This document shows, piece after piece, positions 1-6,059 of a DNA stretch of 17,150 nt (its first letter is position 1; each line of letters opens with the position of its first letter). The notes beneath the pieces are model-generated. The model worked only from the letters and a program-made list of their open reading frames with translations. It made no database searches and was not told the origin of the DNA. Made by a program: the position numbers and the translations under genes. This DNA is from Lachnospiraceae bacterium. GTDB lineage: Bacteria > Bacillota > Clostridia > Lachnospirales > Lachnospiraceae. The stretch is taken from NCBI GenBank assembly GCA_003520205.1, contig DOVG01000007.1, positions 1 through 17,150 on the forward strand, given 5' to 3'.

Positions 1-548
1 TGACACTTCGTTCCATGCAGCAGGCTAGGTATGGAACAGAATGTATAGGACATTTTGGACTGGCATGCAAATATTATTGTCATTTCACATCTCCTATCAG
101 AAGATATCCTGATCTGCAGATACACAGAATTATCAAAGACAGCATAAATGGAAGGCTGGATGAGTCGAGAACAAGGCACTATGCAAAGATACTTCCGGTT
201 GTTTCACTGGATAATTCTGAAAAGGAAAGAAGAGCCGTAGATGCTGAAAGAGACGTTGTCAGACTCAAACAGATCGAATATATGATGAATCATATAGGAG
301 AGGAATTTGAGGGTATCATATCAGGGTTTACAAATCAGAATATATTTGTAGAACTGCCGTCTACTGTAGAGGGGGCAGTTAAGGTGTCCGAGCTTACGGA
401 TGACTACTATACATATTATGAAGATAAGTATGAAATGATAGGCAAATCGACGGGTAAAGTACTGAAGCTTGGAGACAAATGTAAAGTTAAAGTAGTAAAT
501 GCAGATAAGATAGACCGCGTGATTGATTTTGTTTTCGTAGAGAAATAA
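1..548 (+). CDS. rnr: Ribonuclease R, C-terminal part (5' end outside window)
   Basis: This is the 3' part of a gene for RNase R, the processive 3'-to-5' exoribonuclease of the RNB family that degrades structured RNA and, with tmRNA-SmpB, nonstop mRNA. The first complete codon is at position 3 and the stop is TAA at 546-548, leaving about 181 codons. The visible part starts inside the RNB domain at the conserved run LRSMQQARY, followed by IGHFGLA, HFTSPIRRYPDL and HRII, all typical of the end of RNB. From about position 290 a C-terminal S1 RNA-binding domain follows (EEFEGIISGF, then FVELPSTVEGAVKVSEL, ending VIDFVFVEK). The catalytic aspartates lie upstream of the window. There is no long lysine-rich tail after S1, unlike E. 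coli RNase R. smpB begins 44 nt downstream, so the two are probably cotranscribed. The family call is firm; RNase R over RNase II rests on the Firmicute context and the smpB neighbour. Confidence 0.95.
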   Translation, partial: TLRSMQQARYGTECIGHFGLACKYYCHFTSPIRRYPDLQIHRIIKDSINGRLDESRTRHYAKILPVVSLDNSEKERRAVDAERDVVRLKQIEYMMNHIGEEFEGIISGFTNQNIFVELPSTVEGAVKVSELTDDYYTYYEDKYEMIGKSTGKVLKLGDKCKVKVVNADKIDRVIDFVFVEK

Positions 549-592
549 GTCTAACGTATGATTTGGCAAGCGTATTATCAGAGGTTGGGAAA

Positions 593-1060
593 ATGGCAAA
601 AGATAGTGGAATAAAACTGATAGCTAATAATAAAAAGGCTTATCACGATTATTTTATTGATGAGACTTTTGAGGCAGGTATAGAGCTGGTTGGTACTGAA
701 GTTAAGTCCCTCAGACAAGGCAACTGCAGCATAAAGGAGTCATATATCAATATTGACAATGGAGAGGTTTACATAATCCATATGCATATTAATCCTTATG
801 AGAAAGGAAATATATTCAATAAGGACCCTCTTAGAAAAAGAAAGCTTCTGCTTCATAAGGGTGAGATAAATAAGCTTATTGGCCGTACTAAGGAAAAGGG
901 ATACACCATTGTTCCTCTCAAGGTTTACTTTAGTAAAAGTCTTGTAAAAGTAGAGATAGGTCTTGCAAGAGGTAAGAAGCTGTATGATAAGAGAGAAAGC
1001 CTTGCAAAGAACGATCAAAGACGTGAAGCGGAAAGAGATTTCAAAATCAGTTTAAGATAA
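593..1060 (+). CDS. smpB: SsrA-binding protein SmpB
   Basis: SmpB binds the tRNA-like domain of tmRNA and carries alanyl-tmRNA into ribosomes stalled on nonstop mRNA. The 155-residue product has the family's usual length and its landmarks in order: IKLIANNKKAYHDYFIDETFEAGIEL at the start of the beta barrel, GTEVKSLRQGNCSIKESY, then HINPYEKGN, KRKLLLHKGEI, GYTIVPLKVYF, KVEIGLARGKKLYDKRE, and the basic tail that enters the mRNA channel. I chose ATG 593 rather than the in-frame TTG at 563. GAGG at 581-584 sits 8 nt before ATG 593, and the protein then begins MAKDSGIKLIANN, as SmpB usually does; the extra ten residues from 563 have no counterpart. The gene lies between rnr and ssrA, so two protein partners and the RNA of trans-translation are grouped within 1.9 kb. 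Confidence 0.98.
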   Translation: MAKDSGIKLIANNKKAYHDYFIDETFEAGIELVGTEVKSLRQGNCSIKESYINIDNGEVYIIHMHINPYEKGNIFNKDPLRKRKLLLHKGEINKLIGRTKEKGYTIVPLKVYFSKSLVKVEIGLARGKKLYDKRESLAKNDQRREAERDFKISLR

Positions 1061-1124
1061 TCCGTAAATGGAAGCTGTTCAGAATAATAGGTTTAAAAAA
1101 ATATAAAAAGGGTTGATTTTACAG

Positions 1125-1148
1125 TGCTATATGGTATATCATATAGCA
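1125..1148 (+). repeat. Perfect 9-bp hairpin in the smpB-to-hypothetical gap
   Basis: TGCTATATG (1125-1133) and CATATAGCA (1140-1148) pair perfectly around a 6-nt GTATAT loop. No T-run follows, so it is not a convincing intrinsic terminator. AGTTAAA (1148-1154) can also pair with TTTAACT (1175-1181) just downstream. TTGATT (1113-1118) and TATATC (1135-1140), 16 bp apart, could form a weak promoter with its -10 inside the hairpin. The role is unknown; mRNA processing site, operator or 5' leader structure are all possible. Confidence 0.4.
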
Positions 1149-1206
1149 GTTAAAGTAATGCTCTTTGAAGCTGTTTTAACTCAATATCAATAAGAGGTGA
1201 CTAATA

Positions 1207-1551
1207 ATGAGTCAGGCAAAGGTAGACAAGTATAAAAAAGAAAAAAAGAACAGATCCAGGACTATGAAGCTTAATAAGATAAAGAAAGCTGTAGCAATCT
1301 TTGTCGTGGCTTTGGGTATTGGTGCTATAGTAGGTATTCCTCTTGGTAAATATATCTACAAAGAGCAGAAAGCTGCAGAAGCAAGAAATGCAACTATTAA
1401 GAAAGATGAATATGATGCGTGGTTCGATAAGAAGTGGGCAGGCGAGTATTCAGACCTTTTTGCAAGCGTAGCAACTGCCAGTGATGCTTCAGCTACTGAA
1501 GCTGATGAAGAAAGTGCAGATGACGAAGTTATAGAACTCGACGAGGATTAA
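1207..1551 (+). CDS. Small single-pass membrane protein, unknown function
   Basis: I do not recognise a named family. The 114-residue protein has a very basic N-terminus (residues 1-27, about half Lys/Arg), one hydrophobic segment at about 28-51 with small-residue spacing (GIGAIVGIPLG), and a mixed middle section. It ends in an Ala/Ser/Asp/Glu-rich, strongly acidic tail (about 88-114, ending ELDED). The basic N-terminus predicts Nin-Cout topology with the acidic tail outside. It may instead be a signal anchor; no lipobox cysteine is present. GAGGTGA at 1194-1200 places the start at 1207 with 6-nt spacing. It has its own 146-nt leader after smpB, and ssrA begins only 25 nt after its stop, so the tmRNA promoter must overlap its 3' end or it is cotranscribed with ssrA. 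The gene is probably real (strong RBS, membrane segment, coding-like composition), but its role is unknown. Confidence 0.8.
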   Translation: MSQAKVDKYKKEKKNRSRTMKLNKIKKAVAIFVVALGIGAIVGIPLGKYIYKEQKAAEARNATIKKDEYDAWFDKKWAGEYSDLFASVATASDASATEADEESADDEVIELDED

Positions 1552-1576
1552 ATCGAAGTTGAGGAATAAAGCTGCT

Positions 1577-1918
1577 GGGGTAGTAAAGGTTTCGACGGGG
1601 GTTTAGAAGCTATGACAGCCATCCGAGGTAGGTGACCTCGTAAAAACATCTAAAAAAATAAACGCTGATAATAAATTAGCACTCGCTGCCTAAGTGCAGC
1701 TGTCAGCCATGCGTCATCCGCTGCGTATGAGTCTGGCATCGAACTGGCGGAGCACTTCCTTGTCAAAGCTTGTAGACATGGGAAGAATTACAAGCTACCG
1801 AATTTATAAGCCTGTGAGTGGGCGTATAATGTAGGGAATGTTAAAACACTTACTGTGATGGGAGAGGTTGTAGTGAAAGAGCTTTCGGACAGGGGTTCGA
1901 TTCCCCTCTGCTCCACTA
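1577..1918 (+). ncRNA. ssrA: Transfer-messenger RNA (tmRNA)
   Basis: tmRNA, charged with alanine, rescues stalled ribosomes and encodes the degradation tag. The 5' acceptor strand GGGGTAG (1577-1583) pairs along all seven positions with CTGCTCC (1908-1914), two pairs being G-U. The T arm is AGGGG-TTCGATT-CCCCT (1891-1907), and the D-arm analogue contains the typical GGTTTCGACGGGG. The tag frame runs from GCT 1664 to TAA 1691-1693 and reads ADNKLALAA. The six bases before GCT, ATAAAC, resemble the E. coli determinant ATAGTC before its GCA resume codon, which supports this resume point over AAC 1661. The encoded 3' end after discriminator A1915 is CTA, not CCA, so the mature CCA end presumably needs tRNA nucleotidyltransferase. 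A terminator follows at 1927. Confidence 0.97.
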
Positions 1919-1926
1919 CGATATGA

Positions 1927-1960
1927 AAGGGAAATTACTTTGGTAATTTCTCTTTTTTTG
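1927..1960 (+). terminator. Intrinsic terminator of ssrA
   Basis: GAAATTAC (1931-1938) pairs with GTAATTTC (1943-1950) around a TTTG loop. The stem extends outward through AAAGG/TCTTT with one G-U pair. A run of seven T follows at 1953-1959. It lies about 10 nt after the tmRNA end. Confidence 0.88.
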
Positions 1961-2001
1961 AAACATAGGCATAGTGATATAAGAAAAATGAGACAGATGT
2001 T

Positions 2002-3054
2002 ATGGAAAAAATAGTCGAGATAGTACCATATGAGAAGGTTAAGGCTTACGACCTTGCCAGTTCTTTCTTTGGAGATAAGAAGGTATGTATGTTTGATATA
2101 GAGACTACAGGCCTTTCTCCGCTAAAGTCTTTTACATATCTTATCGGAATAAATACATTTAAGGATGGGTGCTGGCAGATACTTCAGCTATTCAATGATG
2201 ATGGTAAATCAGAACCTGAAATGATAAGAACGCTTCACAGTATCCTGGAGGATATGGATGTTCTTATTTCCTTTAATGGAGAAACTTTTGATATTCCTTA
2301 TATAGAGAAAAGGACACAGTCCATAGAAAAGGCTTTTCATATAAGTCTTACGAATCATTTTAGAGATACAAAAAGCTTTGATATATTAAAGGACATAAGA
2401 CCTTACAAATTTGCTCTTGGTCTTCCGAATCTTAAACAGAAAACCATAGAAAAGTATATCGGACTTAACAGAGTTGATATGTATAATGGTGGTCAGCTTA
2501 TAGATGTATACCTTGGATATCTGTCGGCAGGAGATGAAAGGAGCAGACGTCTCGTGCTGCAGCATAACAGGGATGATATGGAAGGAATGATCTATATAAC
2601 CTGTATGCTTGGTCTGGATAAAATGTGCCGTGGAGACTTTTTAGTTACAGATATAGGAACAAGAACGGTTAATCCTGATGGACGTCTGGAACTTGTTATA
2701 AAGGCTAAGGCAGAAAGCCCTCTTGCAAAACCGGTTTGTACATCAATGGATAAGATGTATCTTGATGCAGAGGGTGAAAATATAACACTTAGAACACCGA
2801 TATATTCAGGCGTTATGAATTATTACTATGGTGCGACTGTTAAGGATGGGATGGATACGGTTAACGGTTATTTCATTCAGGCTCCCAAGAATCTTGATGA
2901 CAGTATTCCTCTGTACAGGGAACGTCCTAAGAGCAAAGAGTCATACATAATGCTTGATAATTCATTTATGGGCGAATCAGCGCATATCAAAGAATATATG
3001 AGTAAAATGATATGTGATATAATGCATTTCAAGGTTACTATTCACAGTTCATGA
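2002..3054 (+). CDS. YprB-like DEDD (RNase H-fold) exonuclease-domain protein
   Basis: A 350-residue protein of the ribonuclease H-like/YprB exonuclease-like group, predicted to act on nucleic acid in the cytoplasm; its substrate is unknown. The N-terminal half carries the DEDD motifs: Exo I FDIETTGLSP (D32, E34), Exo II SFNGETFDIPYI (N92, D97), and Exo III near HNRDDMEGM (D191/D192). The C-terminal half is not catalytic by motif. The start at ATG 2002 gives a good N-terminus but lacks a strong Shine-Dalgarno sequence. An extended -10 candidate, TGATATAAG (1975-1983), would give a very short leader. The 3' end is altered: codons from 3034 and the TGA at 3052-3054 lie inside the inserted repeat. 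Without the insertion the frame would read MHFK-RKY-stop (TGA 3279-3281); now it reads MHFK-VTIHSS-stop. The loss is only three residues, so the protein should still work. Confidence 0.85.
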   Translation: MEKIVEIVPYEKVKAYDLASSFFGDKKVCMFDIETTGLSPLKSFTYLIGINTFKDGCWQILQLFNDDGKSEPEMIRTLHSILEDMDVLISFNGETFDIPYIEKRTQSIEKAFHISLTNHFRDTKSFDILKDIRPYKFALGLPNLKQKTIEKYIGLNRVDMYNGGQLIDVYLGYLSAGDERSRRLVLQHNRDDMEGMIYITCMLGLDKMCRGDFLVTDIGTRTVNPDGRLELVIKAKAESPLAKPVCTSMDKMYLDAEGENITLRTPIYSGVMNYYYGATVKDGMDTVNGYFIQAPKNLDDSIPLYRERPKSKESYIMLDNSFMGESAHIKEYMSKMICDIMHFKVTIHSS

Positions 3055-3269
3055 GATAAGTAACAAAAATGACTGCTTGCAGGCACTTTTTTGTTTACTT
3101 ATCTCATGATACCTGTGAAGCAGGAACTCAAAAAGCATGATTCAGTGCCTCCGAAGGAGGCAATAGAACATCGAATATTAGGCTTATTTAAGCTTGCTTA
3201 AGAATAAGCCATATTCGATGTGAACTTAAGAATGCTTTTTGAGTTAACTGTGAATAGTAACATTTCAAG
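3026..3269. mobile_element. MITE-like insertion with 16-bp TIRs and 8-bp target duplication
   Basis: The element itself is 3034-3261 (228 bp). Its ends are perfect inverted repeats, GTTACTATTCACAGTT (3034-3049) and AACTGTGAATAGTAAC (3246-3261). It is flanked on both sides by ATTTCAAG (3026-3033 and 3262-3269), the expected mark of transposition with an 8-bp target duplication. There is no ORF of transposase size inside, so it would need a transposase in trans. The interior is almost all paired: stem 3049-3063/3095-3109 (15 bp), a small hairpin CCTG/CAGG (3112-3115/3121-3124), and stem 3125-3138/3232-3245 (14 bp). The last encloses TGCCTCC-GAA-GGAGGCA (3146-3162) and a long hairpin (3168-3221). 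Only two bases are unpaired at the central junction. The parent IS family cannot be named from this sequence. Confidence 0.85.
3065..3092 (+). terminator. Possible terminator for yprB supplied by the inserted element
   Basis: TGACTG (3070-3075) pairs with CAGGCA (3080-3085) around CTTG, with one mismatch. It is flanked by A5 (3065-3069) and T6 (3087-3092), so the A and T runs lengthen the stem. It sits 10 nt after the yprB stop and inside a longer 15-bp stem. The weak stem and mismatch keep this tentative. Confidence 0.4.
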
Positions 3270-3290
3270 AGAAAATATTGATTTTTTATG

Positions 3291-3318
3291 TTGAAACTGA
3301 TTGAAAATATGTTATAAT
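3291..3318 (+). promoter_or_regulatory. Sigma-A-type promoter for the DivIVA-domain gene
   Basis: TTGAAA (3291-3296) and a perfect TATAAT (3313-3318) are separated by 16 bp, with an extended -10 TG (3310-3311). A start near 3325 would give a leader of about 65 nt, in which TGCATC (3331-3336) and GATGCA (3354-3359) can pair. The promoter begins 21 bp beyond the right target duplication of the inserted element, so it survived the insertion. Confidence 0.75.
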
Positions 3319-3388
3319 TTATACATGTATTGCATCCGATACCGTTTTAGTACGATGCAGAAATATGTTTTGGAGGGTGATGTATACT

Positions 3389-3955
3389 ATGATGCAACCA
3401 ATGGATATTAAGTCACAAAGCTTTGGAACAGGTCTTTTTGGTTACAAAAAGAGTGAAGTAGATCAGTATGTAGATACAGTTTACAGAGCTTACGATGAAC
3501 TTTTCACAGAGAATAAGAAGTTACGTGAAGAACAGGATAAGCTGAATAGGGTTATAGAAGAGAATCGTGTTAAACTTTTTGAGCTTGAGAATAAAGCTGG
3601 TGGCACTGTTGATACAAGTGCTGCAGAAGCTGAGAAGGAAAGAATCATTAGTGAAGCTCGTAAGACAGCTGCTGATATAATTAATGCAGCTAAGACAGAA
3701 GGAGATAAGATTGCCGGAGTAGCTGGTGAAGCATCAGGTGCCGGTTTTGATGATATTTCATTAGAAGAAGCAAAGAAAGATTCTGCTTCTGGAAATTCTG
3801 CTACATCTAAGTTCTTCCAGCAGTCAGATTCACAGGTATTCGGTGATGGCGACGATGATGTTTTTGTTGGAGAGATAGAGGATAACAGAAAACCAAACAA
3901 AGTTATGATTGGAGATGGAGAGGAAGGAGAAGCAGAAGACTTCGAGTTCCTGTAA
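3389..3955 (+). CDS. DivIVA-domain protein (coiled-coil, cell-pole/division type)
   Basis: The N-terminus, MDIKSQSFGTGLFGYKKSEVDQYVDTV, matches the DivIVA/GpsB N-terminal pattern (DI...F...GY...EVD.F/Y), which binds membrane and forms dimers. It leads into a charged coiled coil (about residues 25-65). A second Ala/Glu/Lys-rich helical stretch follows at about 72-115. The acidic, glycine-rich C-terminus (GDGDDDVFVGEIED to GDGEEGEAEDFEFL) is unlike canonical DivIVA. Known family members organise division, pole or wall synthesis; the partner here is unknown. The start is uncertain. GGAGGG (3372-3377) lies 2-3 nt before ATG 3380 and 11 nt before ATG 3389; ATG 3392 and 3401 are also in frame, and ATG 3365 precedes the RBS. 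I chose 3389 because homology begins immediately after it. The gene has its own promoter and terminator. Confidence 0.78.
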   Translation: MMQPMDIKSQSFGTGLFGYKKSEVDQYVDTVYRAYDELFTENKKLREEQDKLNRVIEENRVKLFELENKAGGTVDTSAAEAEKERIISEARKTAADIINAAKTEGDKIAGVAGEASGAGFDDISLEEAKKDSASGNSATSKFFQQSDSQVFGDGDDDVFVGEIEDNRKPNKVMIGDGEEGEAEDFEFL

Positions 3956-3979
3956 AAAGATTAAGTTAAGAAATGATGA

Positions 3980-4010
3980 GGGTGCTGCAATGCATTTGTA
4001 GCACCCTTTT
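3980..4010 (+). terminator. Intrinsic terminator between the DivIVA-domain gene and ruvA
   Basis: GGGTGCTGCAA (3980-3990) pairs with TTGTAGCACCC (3996-4006), an 11-bp stem with one G-U pair around TGCAT, followed by TTTT. The T-run is short, so termination may be partial. ruvA starts only 24 nt later, with no room for a promoter in between. Confidence 0.85.
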
Positions 4011-4033
4011 GTTAGGTGGATAGAGGAATAAAA

Positions 4034-4633
4034 ATGATTGCATATATAAAGGGTACTTTGGAAGAAAAGGGGATAGATTCCATTGTTGTGGAAGCGGATG
4101 GCGTAGGATATGAGATACTTACCGGAAGCTATGTGATTCAGGAACTTCCTCCGCTCCATGATGAAGTAAAGATCATAACCTATATGGATGTAAAAGAAGA
4201 CTCTATGAGGCTTTTTGGCTTTCTTTCATCGCAGGAAAAAACTCTCTTTAAACAGCTACTGTCAGTTAGCGGTGTTGGTCCTAAAGGAGCCCTTTCTATA
4301 CTAAATGAGCTTGGTCCTGACAATCTGGTTGCAGCTATAATTGCCGGCGATTCAAAGGCGATATCAAAAGCAAATGGAATCGGTGCCAAGACAGCTCAGA
4401 AAGTTGTTTTGGAGCTTAGAGACAGTGTAAGTCTTGAAGACAGTATCTTTGATACAGATTCATCTGTATCCAGAAGCACTTTCAGAAGTGAAGGCGCAGT
4501 AATGGAGGCGGTAGAGGCATTAGGTGCACTTGGTTATTCGAGCTCTGAAGCAATGAAGACAGTAAGATCTATTGAAGGAGCAGAGGATATGAAAGTTGAA
4601 GATATCATCAAAGCTGCTCTCAAAAGGATGTAG
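4034..4633 (+). CDS. ruvA: Holliday junction branch-migration protein RuvA
   Basis: RuvA binds four-way DNA junctions as a tetramer and loads the RuvB helicase for branch migration. The 199-residue product has the usual length. An N-terminal OB fold comes first (MIAYIKGTLEEKGIDSIVVEADGVGYEI), followed by two helix-hairpin-helix motifs, SGVGPKGA (79-86) and NGIGAKTA (114-121). A variable acidic linker leads to the C-terminal RuvB-contacting domain (about 150-199, EGAVMEAVEALGALGYSSSEA). I chose ATG 4034 rather than the in-frame GTG 4016: AGAGGA (4022-4027) is well spaced to ATG 4034, and MIAYIKG is the normal RuvA start. ruvB follows after 5 nt. Transcription must come through the upstream terminator or from a promoter inside the preceding gene. 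No ruvC is seen, as is normal in Firmicutes, which use RecU. Confidence 0.97.
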   Translation: MIAYIKGTLEEKGIDSIVVEADGVGYEILTGSYVIQELPPLHDEVKIITYMDVKEDSMRLFGFLSSQEKTLFKQLLSVSGVGPKGALSILNELGPDNLVAAIIAGDSKAISKANGIGAKTAQKVVLELRDSVSLEDSIFDTDSSVSRSTFRSEGAVMEAVEALGALGYSSSEAMKTVRSIEGAEDMKVEDIIKAALKRM

Positions 4634-4638
4634 GATAC

Positions 4639-5634
4639 ATGAAGAATAGAATCATAACTACGGATATAACTCCGGAAGATAGCAATATTGAAAAGACACT
4701 TCGTCCCAGAAGTCTTGATGAATATATAGGACAGACTAAGGTTAAGAAGAATCTTGGAGTATTTATAAAGGCTGCAAAGAAGAGACATGAAACTCTTGAT
4801 CATGTACTGCTTTATGGTCCTCCGGGACTGGGTAAGACAACGCTCGCAACTATAGTTTCTGAGGAAATGGGTGTAAATATTAAAGTTACTTCCGGTCCTG
4901 CTATAGAGAAACCTGGTGAGCTTGCTGCAATTCTTAGTCAGCTTTCTGAAGGAGATGTGCTTTTTATAGACGAGATACATCGACTTAATAAACAGGTTGA
5001 AGAAGTACTGTATCCTGCAATGGAAGACTTTGCCATAGATATCATTATAGGAAAGGGCGAACAGTCAAAATCATTGAGACTGGATCTGCCGAAATTTACT
5101 CTTATTGGAGCGACGACAAGAGCCGGTATGCTTTCGGCACCACTCAGAGACAGATTTGGTGTTGTCAACAGGCTTGAATTCTATAATGTTACTGAACTTA
5201 TGACTATTATCATAAGATCTGCAGGAGTACTTGGAATTAAAATTAATGATGAAGGCGCTTTAGAGATAGCAAAGCGTTCGAGAGGTACACCGAGACTTGC
5301 CAACAGACTTCTTAAGAGAGTAAGAGACTTTGCTGAGGTTGAACATGCCGGAATAATAGATTATAATGTTGCTCAGGAAGCGCTGAACAGACTGGATGTT
5401 GACAGCTTTGGTCTGGATGATACTGATCGAAACATTCTTATGACTATAATTAATAATTTCGGAGGCGGACCTGTAGGTCTGGAAGTACTGGCTGCTGCGA
5501 TAGGCGAAGATGCAGGTACTATAGAGGATGTTTATGAACCATATCTTATAAAGAATGGTCTGATTAACAGGACTCCGAGAGGCAGAATGGTTACTGATAA
5601 AACATACAGTCATTTTAATATCGATAAAGAGTGA
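4639..5634 (+). CDS. ruvB: Holliday junction ATPase RuvB
   Basis: RuvB is the hexameric AAA+ motor that drives branch migration with RuvA. At 331 residues it is full length. Visible motifs are LRPRSLDEYIGQ at the start of the AAA+ module, Walker A GPPGLGKTT (60-68), Walker B with DEIH (111-114), sensor 1 TLIGATTRAG, the arginine-finger region LRDRFGVV (169-176), and sensor 2 RSRGTPRLANRLLKRVRDFA. The C-terminal winged-helix domain ends with the family signature GLINRTPRGRMVT. The start at ATG 4639 is 5 nt after the ruvA stop, with AAAGGA upstream inside ruvA, which indicates translational coupling. zapA begins 8 nt after its stop. Confidence 0.98.
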   Translation: MKNRIITTDITPEDSNIEKTLRPRSLDEYIGQTKVKKNLGVFIKAAKKRHETLDHVLLYGPPGLGKTTLATIVSEEMGVNIKVTSGPAIEKPGELAAILSQLSEGDVLFIDEIHRLNKQVEEVLYPAMEDFAIDIIIGKGEQSKSLRLDLPKFTLIGATTRAGMLSAPLRDRFGVVNRLEFYNVTELMTIIIRSAGVLGIKINDEGALEIAKRSRGTPRLANRLLKRVRDFAEVEHAGIIDYNVAQEALNRLDVDSFGLDDTDRNILMTIINNFGGGPVGLEVLAAAIGEDAGTIEDVYEPYLIKNGLINRTPRGRMVTDKTYSHFNIDKE

Positions 5635-5642
5635 GGTAAGAT

Positions 5643-6059
5643 ATGGGACAGTCAAAGATAGATATACCTGTAGTGATAAACAATAAGGTTTATACATTGA
5701 GCGGTTATGAGGGTGAAGAATATCTGCAGAATGTAGCAACCTACATAAATGGAAAGATAGCTGAGTGTAAGACTTCTGAAGAATACAGGAGAATGAACGT
5801 AGAGTATCAGGGAATACTTCTTGCACTAAATATAGCTGATGATTATTTTAAAGCTAAAACAAAAGCAGATGAGATATTCGGAGATAACAGTGACAAGGAA
5901 CAGCAGTTGTATGAGCTGAGACATGAAGTTATAGAAGCTCAGATAAAGCATGAAGCAGCTCTTAAACTTGTTGAGGAGTATAAGGAGCAGGTTAATCAGC
6001 TCCAGAAAAAAGTAGTTCAGCTTGAAGCTGAAAGGGATAAAAATAATGCAAACAAATAA
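5643..6059 (+). CDS. zapA: Cell division protein ZapA
   Basis: ZapA binds FtsZ and bundles protofilaments at the division site. The 138-residue protein has the ZapA head: KIDIPVVINNKVYTLSGYEGEEYLQNVATYINGKIAE, then YRRMNVEYQGILLALNIADDYFKA. A long C-terminal coiled coil follows (about 70-135) with regular leucines and many Glu/Lys. It is longer than the roughly 85-residue B. subtilis form because of this tail. The SD sequence GTGAGG overlaps the ruvB stop, 8 nt upstream, and the gene's end overlaps the U32-family gene by 14 nt, so the three are probably one transcript. Function rests on domain similarity; the FtsZ partner is not in the window. Confidence 0.92.
   Translation: MGQSKIDIPVVINNKVYTLSGYEGEEYLQNVATYINGKIAECKTSEEYRRMNVEYQGILLALNIADDYFKAKTKADEIFGDNSDKEQQLYELRHEVIEAQIKHEAALKLVEEYKEQVNQLQKKVVQLEAERDKNNANK

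Noticed and set aside
563..592. TTG start giving a ten-residue longer SmpB
   Set aside because: The RBS at 581-584 serves ATG 593, and SmpB proteins start at the equivalent of MAK..GIKLIANN.
1125..1148. Hairpin as a terminator for smpB
   Set aside because: The stem is AT-rich and lacks a following T-run; kept only as an unexplained structure.
1880..1960. Phage or island attachment site at the tmRNA 3' end
   Set aside because: The ssrA 3' end is a known integration hotspot, but here it is followed by a terminator and a chromosomal gene. There is no integrase and no repeated 3' fragment.
3034..3261. Structured region as a riboswitch or attenuator of the downstream gene
   Set aside because: It ends before the promoter at 3291, so it is not in that gene's leader. 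The target duplication and terminal repeats fit a mobile element better.
3490..3900. 136-codon open frame on the minus strand
   Set aside because: It is antisense to the DivIVA-domain gene, which has a promoter, a terminator and a recognisable domain. The Ser-rich antisense product is a by-product of Glu/Lys/Ala codons.
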